Below, in pieces: positions 20,175 through 28,131 of a DNA stretch of 64,000 bases. The notes below the pieces were generated by a model, which saw nothing but the letters and a program-made list of their open reading frames with translations, had not been told where the DNA came from and made no database searches. This DNA comes from Paramesorhizobium sp049065735 (GTDB lineage: Bacteria; Pseudomonadota; Alphaproteobacteria; Rhizobiales; Rhizobiaceae): NCBI RefSeq assembly GCF_049065735.1, contig NZ_JBAKHD010000010.1:30829-94828 (forward strand), read 5' to 3'. A program made the position numbers and the translations under genes. Numbering within the stretch: the first letter of the stretch is position 1; each line of letters starts with the position of its first letter.

Positions 20175-21308
20175 ATGGTTAGGGAGTTTGACGTCGCCGT
20201 CGTCGGCGGCGGGTTGCTGGGCTCGTCCATAGCCTGGGGCCTGGGGCGCATCGGGCAGAGGGTCTGCGTCCTCGATGAGGGTGACATCGCCAAGCGCGCC
20301 TCGCGGGCCAATTTCGCCCTCGTCTGGGTGCAGTCCAAAGGCCTCGGCATGCCCGCCTATACCGGCTGGACCGTGCATGGTGCAAAAATCTGGCCGAGGC
20401 TCGCGGCCGAACTGAAGGAACAGACCGGCCTCGATGTCTGCCTGCAGCAGAATGGCGGTTTTCAATTGACCTTGAATGACGAGGAACTGGAACACCGCGC
20501 CGAAATCTTCCGCAAATTGCGCGCGCAGGGCGGCGTTGATTATAACGTGGAAATTCTCGACCATGATCAGGTCAGGAAAATGCTGCCCCATATCGGTCCT
20601 GATGTGACCGGCGGCAGCTTCTGCCCGCTCGACGGCCATGTGAATTCGCTGCGCACCTTTCGTGCGCTGCATACCGGGCTGGCCCATCTCAAGGTCGAAT
20701 ACCGGCCCGAGCACGCGGTTTCGAAGATCGCCTATGAAAACGGCGCTTTCCGTCTCGCAACGGCGCAAGGCGAGATCGTCGCCGGCAAGGTCGTGCTGGC
20801 GGCGGGCAATGCCAATCAGACGCTCGCGCCGATGGTCGGGCTGGAAGCGCCGATGGGGCCGACGCGCGGGCAGATCATCGTCACCGAACGCACCCAGCCT
20901 TTCATGCCGCATCCGGTCGCGACCATCAGGCAGACCGACGAGGGCACTGTCATGATCGGCGACAGCAAGGAAGATTTGCTTGATGACACCGTCACCAACA
21001 AGGGCATCACGTCAGTCATGGCCGACCGCGCCCGGCGCATGTTCCCGCATCTGGGACGGCTGAATGTGGTGCGCAGCTGGTCCGGCATCCGCGTCATGCC
21101 GAAGGATGGTTTTCCGATCTACGAACAGTCGGAAACCTGCCCCGGCGCCTTCGTCGCCTGCTGCCATTCCGGCGTGACACTCGCAGCCAACCACGCTTAC
21201 GAAATCGCGCCGATGATCGCTGCGGGCCAGCTGGATTCAGCAAGGCTCGGGAGCTTCACGGCAAGACGCTTCCAGAAAAACGAAGCCGGTTCGAGCGGCT
21301 ATTACTGA
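20175..21308 (+). CDS. FAD-dependent oxidoreductase, DAO family (HcnC/OoxB-like subunit)
   Basis: This 377-residue flavoprotein has an N-terminal FAD motif (VAVVGGGLLGSSIAWGL, residues 7-23) and the DAO fold. The C-terminal FAD-contact segment is RSWSGIRVMPKDGFPIYEQ...HSGVTLAANHA. It resembles the beta subunit of HcnABC hydrogen cyanide synthase and of octopine/nopaline oxidases, which oxidise the C-N bond of a secondary amine or amino acid. A small 2Fe-2S protein and an HcnB-like flavoprotein follow, matching that heteromeric architecture. The start is supported by AAGGAG at 20160. Confidence 0.78.
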   Translation: MVREFDVAVVGGGLLGSSIAWGLGRIGQRVCVLDEGDIAKRASRANFALVWVQSKGLGMPAYTGWTVHGAKIWPRLAAELKEQTGLDVCLQQNGGFQLTLNDEELEHRAEIFRKLRAQGGVDYNVEILDHDQVRKMLPHIGPDVTGGSFCPLDGHVNSLRTFRALHTGLAHLKVEYRPEHAVSKIAYENGAFRLATAQGEIVAGKVVLAAGNANQTLAPMVGLEAPMGPTRGQIIVTERTQPFMPHPVATIRQTDEGTVMIGDSKEDLLDDTVTNKGITSVMADRARRMFPHLGRLNVVRSWSGIRVMPKDGFPIYEQSETCPGAFVACCHSGVTLAANHAYEIAPMIAAGQLDSARLGSFTARRFQKNEAGSSGYY

Positions 21309-21332
21309 CGCATGGGCATGGGAGAAACCTGC

Positions 21333-21629
21333 ATGTTCAAACGCATGGAACAGGACCGGAGAAAGCCGGTCACGATCACGGTCGAAGGCCGACCCGTCGT
21401 CGCGCGTGAAGGCGACACGGTCGCCGCCGCGCTCATCGCCTCGGGCTTCGATGTCCGCCGCCGCACCGCCGTCAGCGGTGCACCGCGCCTGCCCTATTGC
21501 ATGATGGGCGTCTGCTTCGACTGCCTCGTCACCATCGACGGCGTCGGCAACCGGCAAGGCTGCCTCGTGCCGGTGCGCGAGGGCATGACAATCGAAATCC
21601 AGAAGGGCAAGAGGGAGATCGGGCGATGA
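21333..21629 (+). CDS. [2Fe-2S] small subunit of HcnA/opine-oxidase type
   Basis: This 98-residue protein carries Cys56-x4-Cys61-x2-Cys64-x12-Cys77, a plant-ferredoxin-type 2Fe-2S ligand set (context YCMMGVCFDCLVTID). This matches HcnA-like subunits of heteromeric amine dehydrogenases, which pass electrons between flavins. Start MFKRMEQD is chosen because GGGAG lies 8 bases upstream. The stop overlaps the next gene by four bases. Confidence 0.85.
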   Translation: MFKRMEQDRRKPVTITVEGRPVVAREGDTVAAALIASGFDVRRRTAVSGAPRLPYCMMGVCFDCLVTIDGVGNRQGCLVPVREGMTIEIQKGKREIGR

Positions 21630-23035
21630 CACCCGCGCGGGACGAATACGATGTAGCCGTCATCGGCGCAGGACCTGCCGGTCTCGCAGCGGCGGCGCTG
21701 ACGGCGAAAGCCGGACTTTCCACCCTGCTTCTCGATGAAAACCAGGGCCCCGGCGGCCAGGTCTGGCGCGCCATCACCACCACGCCGGTTCAGGACAAGG
21801 CGCTGCTCGGCAAGGATTACTGGGCTGGGCAGGCGCTGGTGGAGGATGTGCGCGGGAGTGGAGCGGAAATCTTGCACGGCGCGACGGTCTGGAGCCTTGA
21901 TCGCTATCTGGAGATTGGCATTTCGGTCGGCGGCGGCGCGCGGCTTGTCCGGGCGAAGCGCGTCATCATCGCCACCGGCGCGCTGGAGCGGCCATTTCCC
22001 ATTCCCGGCTGGACGCTTCCCGGCGTGATGACGGCAGGCGCGGCGCAGACGGTGCTGAAATCTTCCGGCCTTCTGCCGGATGGGCGGACCGTCGTGGCCG
22101 GTCAGGGGCCGCTGCTCTGGCTGCTCACCGCGCAGATCCTGCGCATGGGCGGCAAGATCGACCTTGTGCTCGACACGACGGAGAGGGGCAATTACCGCCG
22201 CGCGCTGCCCCATGCGGTGCCCTTCCTCACCTCGCCCTATTTTCTCAAGGGCCTTGCGATGATGCGGGAGGTCCGGTCCAAGGTGCGCGTCATCAGCGGC
22301 GTCACCGGCCTTGCCGCATCCGGTGAAGGCCGGGTGCAAAATGTGACCTTCGAGGCAAAGGGCCAAAAGACGACTGTTCCGGTGGATGTGCTGCTGCTGC
22401 ATCAGGGCGTCGTGCCCAATGTCAACCTCGCCATGTCGGCGGGGGTGAAGCACCGCTGGGACGATATTCAGCTCTGCTGGACACCCGAACTCGACGGCAA
22501 CGCCGAAACCTCGGTGCCCGGCATTTCCATTGCCGGCGATGGCGCGGGCATCGGCGGCGCGTTGGCGGCAGTGGCGCGCGGGCGTGTCGCCGCGCGGGCG
22601 GCGATCGATGCGTTGAAACCAGGCGCGGGAGCCAACCTGCCCGGCATGATCGAATTGAAGGCTGCGGTAGCGAAGGCCGAGAAAGGCCGTGTCTTCCTCG
22701 ATATTCTCTTCCGCCCGGCGAAACAGTTTCGCATCCCCTCGGGCGACACCGTGGTCTGCCGCTGCGAGGAGGTGACGGCGCAGGATATCCGCGACAGCGT
22801 CGCGGTCGGCGCCACGGGACCGAACCAGCTGAAAGCCTATCGCCGCACCGGCATGGGCCCCTGCCAGGGCAGGCTCTGCGGTCTGACGGTGACGGAACTC
22901 ATGGCGGAGGCGCGCGGCAAGACGCCTGACGAAATCGGCTATTACCGCCTGCGCGCGCCGGTCAAGCCGATCATGCTCTCCGAACTCGCCGCACTGCCGC
23001 AGACCGACGAGGCGGTGAAGGCGGTGGTGCGCTGA
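21626..23035 (+). CDS. FAD/NAD(P)-binding oxidoreductase with BFD-type [2Fe-2S] domain (HcnB/OoxA-like)
   Basis: This is a 469-residue alpha subunit. An N-terminal FAD fold (VAVIGAGPAGLAAAALTAKAG) is followed by a second Rossmann region (IIATGALERPFPIPGWTLPGV). The C-terminal bacterioferritin-associated-ferredoxin-like domain has Cys378, Cys380, Cys413 and Cys418 (VCRCEE and CQGRLCG), expected to hold a second 2Fe-2S cluster. The same domain order is known in HcnB and opine oxidase subunit A. It overlaps both neighbours by 1-4 bases. Confidence 0.83.
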   Translation: MTPARDEYDVAVIGAGPAGLAAAALTAKAGLSTLLLDENQGPGGQVWRAITTTPVQDKALLGKDYWAGQALVEDVRGSGAEILHGATVWSLDRYLEIGISVGGGARLVRAKRVIIATGALERPFPIPGWTLPGVMTAGAAQTVLKSSGLLPDGRTVVAGQGPLLWLLTAQILRMGGKIDLVLDTTERGNYRRALPHAVPFLTSPYFLKGLAMMREVRSKVRVISGVTGLAASGEGRVQNVTFEAKGQKTTVPVDVLLLHQGVVPNVNLAMSAGVKHRWDDIQLCWTPELDGNAETSVPGISIAGDGAGIGGALAAVARGRVAARAAIDALKPGAGANLPGMIELKAAVAKAEKGRVFLDILFRPAKQFRIPSGDTVVCRCEEVTAQDIRDSVAVGATGPNQLKAYRRTGMGPCQGRLCGLTVTELMAEARGKTPDEIGYYRLRAPVKPIMLSELAALPQTDEAVKAVVR

Positions 23036-24156
23036 TGATCACCCGGAGGGACGCCATCGTCATAGGCGGCGGGATTCATGGCTGTTCCACGGCCCTGCAT
23101 CTGTGCCTCAATGGCGTCCGCCCGGTGCTGATCGAAAAAGACTATGCGGGCCGCCATGCCTCCGGCGTGAATGCCGGGGGCGTGCGCCAGCTTGCCCGCC
23201 ACATAGCCGAAATCCCGCTCTCCATCCGCTCAATGGATATATGGGAGCGCATTGAGGATATTCTCGACGACGATTGCGGCTTCGACAATCACGGTCAGGT
23301 TCTGGTCGCCGAAAACCAGGAAGAGCTGGAGGCGTGCCGCGCCCGGGTCGCGGACTTGAACCAGCATGGCTTCACCCACGAGGAATTGATCGACGCCCAA
23401 GAACTGCGCCGCCTTGTTCCCGCCGTCGCCGAAACCTGCCCCGGCGGCATCGTCTCGCGCCGCGACGGGGCGGCCAATCCGGCCCGGACCACCACCGCCT
23501 TCCGCCGCAAGGCGGAACAGTTGGGAACGACCGTCCGCGAGGGCGTAACCGCGACGAATATTCGCCGCGAGCGTGGCCTTTGGCGAGTCGATGCAGGCGG
23601 CGAGACGTTTGAGGCGCCGGTTCTGGTCAACGCGGCGGGCGCATGGGCCGGGCGCATCGCCGCTGATCTCGGCGAGCCGGTGCCGCTCAAGGCCGTCGCG
23701 CCGATGCTGATGATCACGTCGCGCGTGCCGGAATTCATCAAGCCGGTGGTCATTCTTCGCGGGCGCAAACTCTCCTTCAAGCAGTTTCGCAATGGCACTG
23801 TGCTGATCGGCGGCGGACATCTCGGGACGGCCTACCCCGACACCAACGAAACCGTGCTCGACTGGCGCAAACTGCGGGCAAGCGCGGCGACGGTGTTCGA
23901 ACTCTTCGCCGTCATGCGCGAGGCGACCATCGTGCGCGCTTGGGCAGGCATCGAGGCCCGCATGGCCGACGATCTCCCCGTGCTTGGCCCCAGCGTGCGC
24001 CATGAGGGGCTTTATCACCAATTCGGCTTCTCGCTGCACGGCTTCCAGCTCGGCCCCGCTGCCGGGGCCGTCATGGCCGAACTGATCGCCACCGGCAAAA
24101 CCGTCACCCCCATCGATGGCCTCTCCATCGGCCGTTTCACCCCATCCCAAACCTGA
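23035..24156 (+). CDS. second FAD-dependent oxidoreductase of DAO family (HcnC-like)
   Basis: This 373-residue DAO-family flavoprotein has the N-terminal motif AIVIGGGIHGCSTALHL, the HASGVNAGGVRQLAR motif beside the flavin and the C-terminal FGFSLHGFQLGPAAG. It starts on the last base of the previous stop. With the DAO gene at 20175 the operon has two alternative beta-type subunits for one 2Fe-2S/HcnB-like pair, which is more than the usual three-subunit set. One may be an independent enzyme such as a sarcosine- or D-amino-acid-type oxidase. Confidence 0.8.
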   Translation: MITRRDAIVIGGGIHGCSTALHLCLNGVRPVLIEKDYAGRHASGVNAGGVRQLARHIAEIPLSIRSMDIWERIEDILDDDCGFDNHGQVLVAENQEELEACRARVADLNQHGFTHEELIDAQELRRLVPAVAETCPGGIVSRRDGAANPARTTTAFRRKAEQLGTTVREGVTATNIRRERGLWRVDAGGETFEAPVLVNAAGAWAGRIAADLGEPVPLKAVAPMLMITSRVPEFIKPVVILRGRKLSFKQFRNGTVLIGGGHLGTAYPDTNETVLDWRKLRASAATVFELFAVMREATIVRAWAGIEARMADDLPVLGPSVRHEGLYHQFGFSLHGFQLGPAAGAVMAELIATGKTVTPIDGLSIGRFTPSQT

Positions 24157-24172
24157 GAAAGAGGAAAATCCC

Positions 24173-24520
24173 ATGACGATCACCCGCAACATCCGCACGC
24201 CCATCATGCACCGCGCCGTGGAAGCCAATGGCTTCGTCTTCATCGGCGGCACCATTGCCGACGACACCAGCGTCTCTATGGGCGAGCAGACCCGCAACAT
24301 CCTCGGTAAGATCGCCGCCTATCTCAAGGAAGCGGGCACTGACATCACCAAGGTCGTTTCTGCCTCCATCTTCGTCACCGATCTCTCGCACAAGAAGGAA
24401 ATGGATGCGGTCTGGACCGAAATCTTCGGTGACAATCTCCCCGCTCGCGCCACGGTCGGCGTCGCGGATCTCGGCGGCGGCGCGCTCATCGAAGTGGTGG
24501 TGACCGCGCTCCAGGCGTGA
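24173..24520 (+). CDS. RidA-family reactive intermediate deaminase
   Basis: This 115-residue YjgF/YER057c/UK114 protein hydrolyses reactive enamines and imines to ketones and ammonia. Family landmarks are FVFIGGTIADD, QTRNILGKIAAYLKEAGTD and the ending PARATVGVADLGGGALIEV with the conserved Arg that binds the carboxylate. Its position at the end of an amine/amino-acid oxidase operon fits, since such oxidases release imines. GAGG lies 7 bases before the ATG. Confidence 0.9.
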   Translation: MTITRNIRTPIMHRAVEANGFVFIGGTIADDTSVSMGEQTRNILGKIAAYLKEAGTDITKVVSASIFVTDLSHKKEMDAVWTEIFGDNLPARATVGVADLGGGALIEVVVTALQA

Positions 24521-24531
24521 AGCTGGAAGAC

Positions 24532-24558
24532 AAACCCCGCTGGATACCGGCGGGGTTT
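24532..24558 (+). terminator. terminator-like hairpin after ridA
   Basis: A perfect 9-bp stem, AAACCCCGC / GCGGGGTTT, with a 9-base loop lies 12 bases after the RidA stop. The T-run is only the TTT closing the stem, so strength is uncertain. Confidence 0.6.
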
Positions 24559-24657
24559 GCAAGAGATAGAGCGCCCCGCTCTGACTTTTCGGGATCGTGC
24601 TTCGGGCGGCGGAACGATGTAATTTAAGGCCGAATCGCCCTCAAAAGCGCTAGGCAT

Positions 24658-25329
24658 ATGGAAACGTCGCTTTATCTGCCCGTCAAAGCCTTTCTCGAAA
24701 AGGCCGGCTACGTCGTCAAGGGCGAAGTCGGCGGCTGCGATCTCGTCGGCTTGAGCGATGGCGATCCTCCTGTCGTCGTGATCTGCGAATTGAAAATGAG
24801 TTTTAATCTGGAGCTCATACTGCAGGCCGTCGACCGGGCGGTTGCCGCCGACGAGGTGTGGATCGCGGCGCGCGTGTCCGCCAAGGGCAAAGGGCGGGAG
24901 GCCGACAAGCGCTATCGCCATCTGTGCCGCAGGCTGGGGATCGGCATGCTCGGCGTTTCCGATGACGGCGAGGTCAGCATTATCGTCGGCTCCGTGTCGC
25001 CAATGCCCCGCGCCGATCCGAAACGGCGCTCGAGGCTCATGCGCGAACACCAGAAGCGGCGCGGCGACCCGGCCGTAGGCGGAAGCACGCGCATGCCCGT
25101 CATGACCGCCTACCGTCAGCAGGCACTTGCCTGCGCGGCGGCGCTGGCATCCGGTCCGCTGCGCGTGCGCGACATCAGAGCCGACGTACCGGACGCGGGC
25201 AAGATCCTGCTTTCGAATGTCTATGGCTGGTTCGAGCGGGTTGACAGAGGCGTTTATGGCCTGACCGACGCCGGACGCGAAGCGTTGCAACGATGGCCGC
25301 AGCCGGAAGCGGAAGCCGTCCCGGCCTGA
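24658..25329 (+). CDS. DUF2161 family putative PD-(D/E)XK-type protein
   Basis: This 223-residue protein matches my recollection of the DUF2161 family, annotated as a putative phosphodiesterase/nuclease. The early segment GEVGGCDLVGL...VVVICELKMSF gives a D-x(n)-E-x-K pattern typical of PD-(D/E)XK folds. A basic middle (PKRRSRLMREHQKRR) and a C-terminal winged-helix-like part (NVYGWFERVDRGVYGLTDAG) follow. Its role is unknown. It stands alone between the amine-oxidase operon and a repeat-containing gap. Confidence 0.65.
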   Translation: METSLYLPVKAFLEKAGYVVKGEVGGCDLVGLSDGDPPVVVICELKMSFNLELILQAVDRAVAADEVWIAARVSAKGKGREADKRYRHLCRRLGIGMLGVSDDGEVSIIVGSVSPMPRADPKRRSRLMREHQKRRGDPAVGGSTRMPVMTAYRQQALACAAALASGPLRVRDIRADVPDAGKILLSNVYGWFERVDRGVYGLTDAGREALQRWPQPEAEAVPA

Positions 25330-25436
25330 TTTTTTTCCTTTTCAAGCAACGCCCGCATCCGCTTCATGCGGGAGTGGTCATATATTTTATATCGAGAAGC
25401 GAAGCTTGATCTTCGCCGTTGGTGAAACTTTGCAGT

Positions 25437-25473
25437 AGAGGAATGGATCCCAGTGACAAGCACTGGGATGACG
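25437..25473. repeat. 37-bp inverted repeat, left arm
   Basis: This is a perfect 37-base inverted match to 25553-25589. The unit is itself palindromic (CCCAGTG-ACAAG-CACTGGG), so each arm can form its own hairpin. The surrounding gap 25330-25748 contains no gene I can support; its last 110 bases are AT-rich and probably hold the promoter for the downstream LodA operon. Confidence 0.85.
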
Positions 25474-25552
25474 GGGTGGAGATGCTTTCACCCGACTAAC
25501 AACCGTTGTGGAAGACGAACGGCTGGAGATTATCGAGAACAGCCAACCCATT

Positions 25553-25589
25553 CGTCATCCCAGTGCTTGTCACTGGGATCCATTCCTCT
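25553..25589. repeat. 37-bp inverted repeat, right arm
   Basis: This is the reverse complement of 25437-25473, 79 bases apart. The pair could fold into a long hairpin or be the ends of a small non-autonomous element. Confidence 0.85.
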
Positions 25590-25748
25590 CCGTATCCATG
25601 ACAACAACGGCACAGTACTTCGCAGATAATTCCTTCAATTATACAAATTGCTTCAAAATACAGTGAATAGAGTAAAGTATTATATAGATATTAATGGCGA
25701 AAATATTATGCAGTATTATAACGAAGATATACGCGCAAAGGTCGTGAA

Positions 25749-26054
25749 ATGGGCATCAGACGTCGGGATTTTATCAAGGGATGTGTTGCGGTTTCTGTCA
25801 TGCCGCTTCCGGTGGCCGCCTCTGCCGCAGATGGGGGCACGGGTAGCGAGCTGACCGCCGGTCTCGATTTGCAGGTTGAGAAATCGATCAAGGCGGGTTT
25901 CGGCGGCGGGTTTTCGGTCTTGTCTTATTCCCAGTCAAACGGGCTGACCTACGCCGAGATCGAGCATTTCGGTAACCGCTATGCGGTGGCCTCCGCCGAT
26001 TTGCAGGAGTGGGAGATCATTCGGTCTTCTCTGAGCAACCCTCGTTTCGCTTAA
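25749..26054 (+). CDS. small Tat-signal protein upstream of the LodA-like gene
   Basis: This 101-residue protein begins MGIRRRDFIKGCVAVSVM, a twin-arginine-type signal (RRRDFIK, then a hydrophobic stretch, then ASAAD). The remaining about 75 residues (ELTAGLDLQVEKSIKAGFGG...) match no family I recognise. AAAGG lies about 8 bases before the ATG. Only 31 bases separate it from the LodA-like gene, so it is probably cotranscribed and functionally linked; the link is inference. Confidence 0.6.
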   Translation: MGIRRRDFIKGCVAVSVMPLPVAASAADGGTGSELTAGLDLQVEKSIKAGFGGGFSVLSYSQSNGLTYAEIEHFGNRYAVASADLQEWEIIRSSLSNPRFA

Positions 26055-26085
26055 GTTTCAGCGCCTGATTTTTAGAGGTTGAGCC

Positions 26086-28119
26086 GTGGCCCAGACGATC
26101 AAGAGCATTCGCATTCATCCCGGCATCGGCGTTGCTCGCCTGGGGGACAGCGACGAATTCTACATCGGCCCCGAAGCACCGGGCATTGTGGTAGATCCCG
26201 GCGGAAGCAATGGCCCGGGGCCCAAGGGCGGGACATACCGCGACAGCAATGCCCGGCTGAAACGCCAGGCGCAGCGATTCCGGGTCTATGGCTACGATGC
26301 CGACGGCAATGTCGTCGCCGAGCTCACCTCCGCTACAGGCCTCGTCCATCATGTGAGGTCCCTCCGCTGGCGGGTTCATGTGCGGAACATGAAGGCGGCG
26401 AATTATGCCTTTCAGGGCGCCTATCTGTTCGATCCGGACCAGTTGCGTAATCCGTCGATCCAGCCCGGCCTGAAGCCGATCGAGCGCACCCAGCTCATCA
26501 TCGACCCGGGTGTGCACACCATTGCGCCGGGCCAGGATGAGCCTGTTGTCATGAAAGGCGATGTCTTTACCGGTGTTACTAACGGCACGCTGCCGGGCGC
26601 CCTGCGCTTCGAAGGATTTACACCGAAAGACCGGTCCCAGGACGTCAAGGTCACCTACAAGCCCGCGAAAGATATCGAGCTCGGACGATTGCGGCTCGAT
26701 TCCAATCATCGCCTGCTTTTCATTCCGGGGGCGGGGAAAAGCGGCTGCGTCACGACACCCAAGGTGGCGCTGTCGAATCCAAGCATGACGGTCGATCCGC
26801 CGAACGGCCCGGAGGGCGGCAAAAACGCGCTCACCAACCAGTTCGCCTATTTCAATGTGCCGGGATGGTGGGACGACACCTGCGGCGGCGAAATCGACGT
26901 GACGGTCACCTTGCGGGACGGCACCGTCCTCAGCACGCGTGACGGCGTCGCCTCCGAAGCGGACGAAGGTACGCGCAACCCGCATGCCGGTGCCTGGATC
27001 GTCACCGCGCCGCCGAAATATGCGCCGCACATGTATCATGTGGTGTCGATACTGGATCGCGTCTATGAGGCGTTTCCCGAGGCGTATCCCTATGCCGGGC
27101 AGAAAACGAATTTCTATCGCGATGTCTATCCGATCTTCGCCAAGGCGGTGAACTATGGCTGGGTGAGCGCCGAGGCGGCGGGCGTGACGCCGGAAACCGA
27201 CGGCGCGGCCCATGGACCGAAGCAGCCCGGCAATTTGCTCGATAGCACCTACATGGCCTCTTTCACCGATCCGGGCGCGAACAGCCAGCCGACGCGGCAG
27301 ATGGTCTATAATCTGATGCGCCATGCGGCGGGAAATAACGGGCGTCTGGTCGACTCGCTGATGCCGCCGCCGCCCGAGCGCCCGACCAGTTGGCAGAATG
27401 CTGAGTTCAAGCGCGACGAGGAAGACTGGAAGATGCCCAAGCTGTGGGGCACGGCGGGCAAGCCGTTGCAGAACCAGCAATTGGGCAACAGCTTCCCCAA
27501 CCAGTTCCTGAGCCTCACCGGCTTGCAGCTCAACCACATGAAGGATTGGGCGGACGGCAACTTTGAAGTGGGCACCCCGCCGGAGCCTCAGGAGCTCGAA
27601 GCCCTGCCGGTGGCCGCGCAGCCACGCGCGCTGGATGAGGCGGCGCTGGAGCCCACCATCGGCGGCGGCTTCCACCCGGGCATCGAGTTTCCTTATCTGA
27701 TCATCTACCGGGAGAATTTCGCCGAAGCCTTCCGGGTGGGTAAGGATATCGAGCCCGGCTCGCTCGCGGCCTATATGTCATGCCCCTGGCAGGGCGATTT
27801 CTGGTCCTGCAACACGGCATGGTGGCCGGTCCAGCGGCCGGATATCGTTTTCGATTACGACCAGAAGAACAAGACCCGCACCTATAAGGAATGGTTTCGC
27901 GGCTATGACCAAGAAGGCGAGCCGCTATCCGCCACCGATGGCTACAACCAGATGCCCTATGCCTGGTCGAAGCTGGGGATGGTGATGCCCGTCAGGGGCG
28001 ACGACGGCACCTATCTGAAAGACAATGGCGAGATGGTGTTCGTCGAACAGGAGCGTAACCCGGCGCTGGACAAGCCGCCGGCCAGGATCGTGGCCCCGGC
28101 GGTGGTCAAGAAGAAATAG
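26086..28119 (+). CDS. LodA/GoxA-family quinoprotein amino-acid oxidase homologue
   Basis: This 677-residue protein belongs to the LodA-like family, whose members (L-lysine 6-oxidase, glycine oxidase) carry a cysteine tryptophylquinone cofactor and make H2O2. The family N-terminus (IKSIRIHPGIGVARLGDSDEFYIGPE), RVHVRNMKAANYAFQGAYLF, and the C-terminal GGGFHPGIE, WQGDFWSC and AWWPVQRPD motifs are present. It starts at GTG (26086). The candidate cofactor Trp is W579 or W580. The position just before GG(x)FxPGIE, where I expect the cofactor Cys, is Thr524 here. A LodB-like maturation flavoprotein follows directly. Confidence 0.85.
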   Translation: MAQTIKSIRIHPGIGVARLGDSDEFYIGPEAPGIVVDPGGSNGPGPKGGTYRDSNARLKRQAQRFRVYGYDADGNVVAELTSATGLVHHVRSLRWRVHVRNMKAANYAFQGAYLFDPDQLRNPSIQPGLKPIERTQLIIDPGVHTIAPGQDEPVVMKGDVFTGVTNGTLPGALRFEGFTPKDRSQDVKVTYKPAKDIELGRLRLDSNHRLLFIPGAGKSGCVTTPKVALSNPSMTVDPPNGPEGGKNALTNQFAYFNVPGWWDDTCGGEIDVTVTLRDGTVLSTRDGVASEADEGTRNPHAGAWIVTAPPKYAPHMYHVVSILDRVYEAFPEAYPYAGQKTNFYRDVYPIFAKAVNYGWVSAEAAGVTPETDGAAHGPKQPGNLLDSTYMASFTDPGANSQPTRQMVYNLMRHAAGNNGRLVDSLMPPPPERPTSWQNAEFKRDEEDWKMPKLWGTAGKPLQNQQLGNSFPNQFLSLTGLQLNHMKDWADGNFEVGTPPEPQELEALPVAAQPRALDEAALEPTIGGGFHPGIEFPYLIIYRENFAEAFRVGKDIEPGSLAAYMSCPWQGDFWSCNTAWWPVQRPDIVFDYDQKNKTRTYKEWFRGYDQEGEPLSATDGYNQMPYAWSKLGMVMPVRGDDGTYLKDNGEMVFVEQERNPALDKPPARIVAPAVVKKK

Positions 28120-28131
28120 GCCGTGCAGGCC

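Noticed and set aside
25648..25854. 68-codon open frame overlapping the Tat-signal gene
   Set aside because: It overlaps the better-supported gene at 25749 in another frame, lacks a ribosome site and starts in the AT-rich promoter-like stretch.
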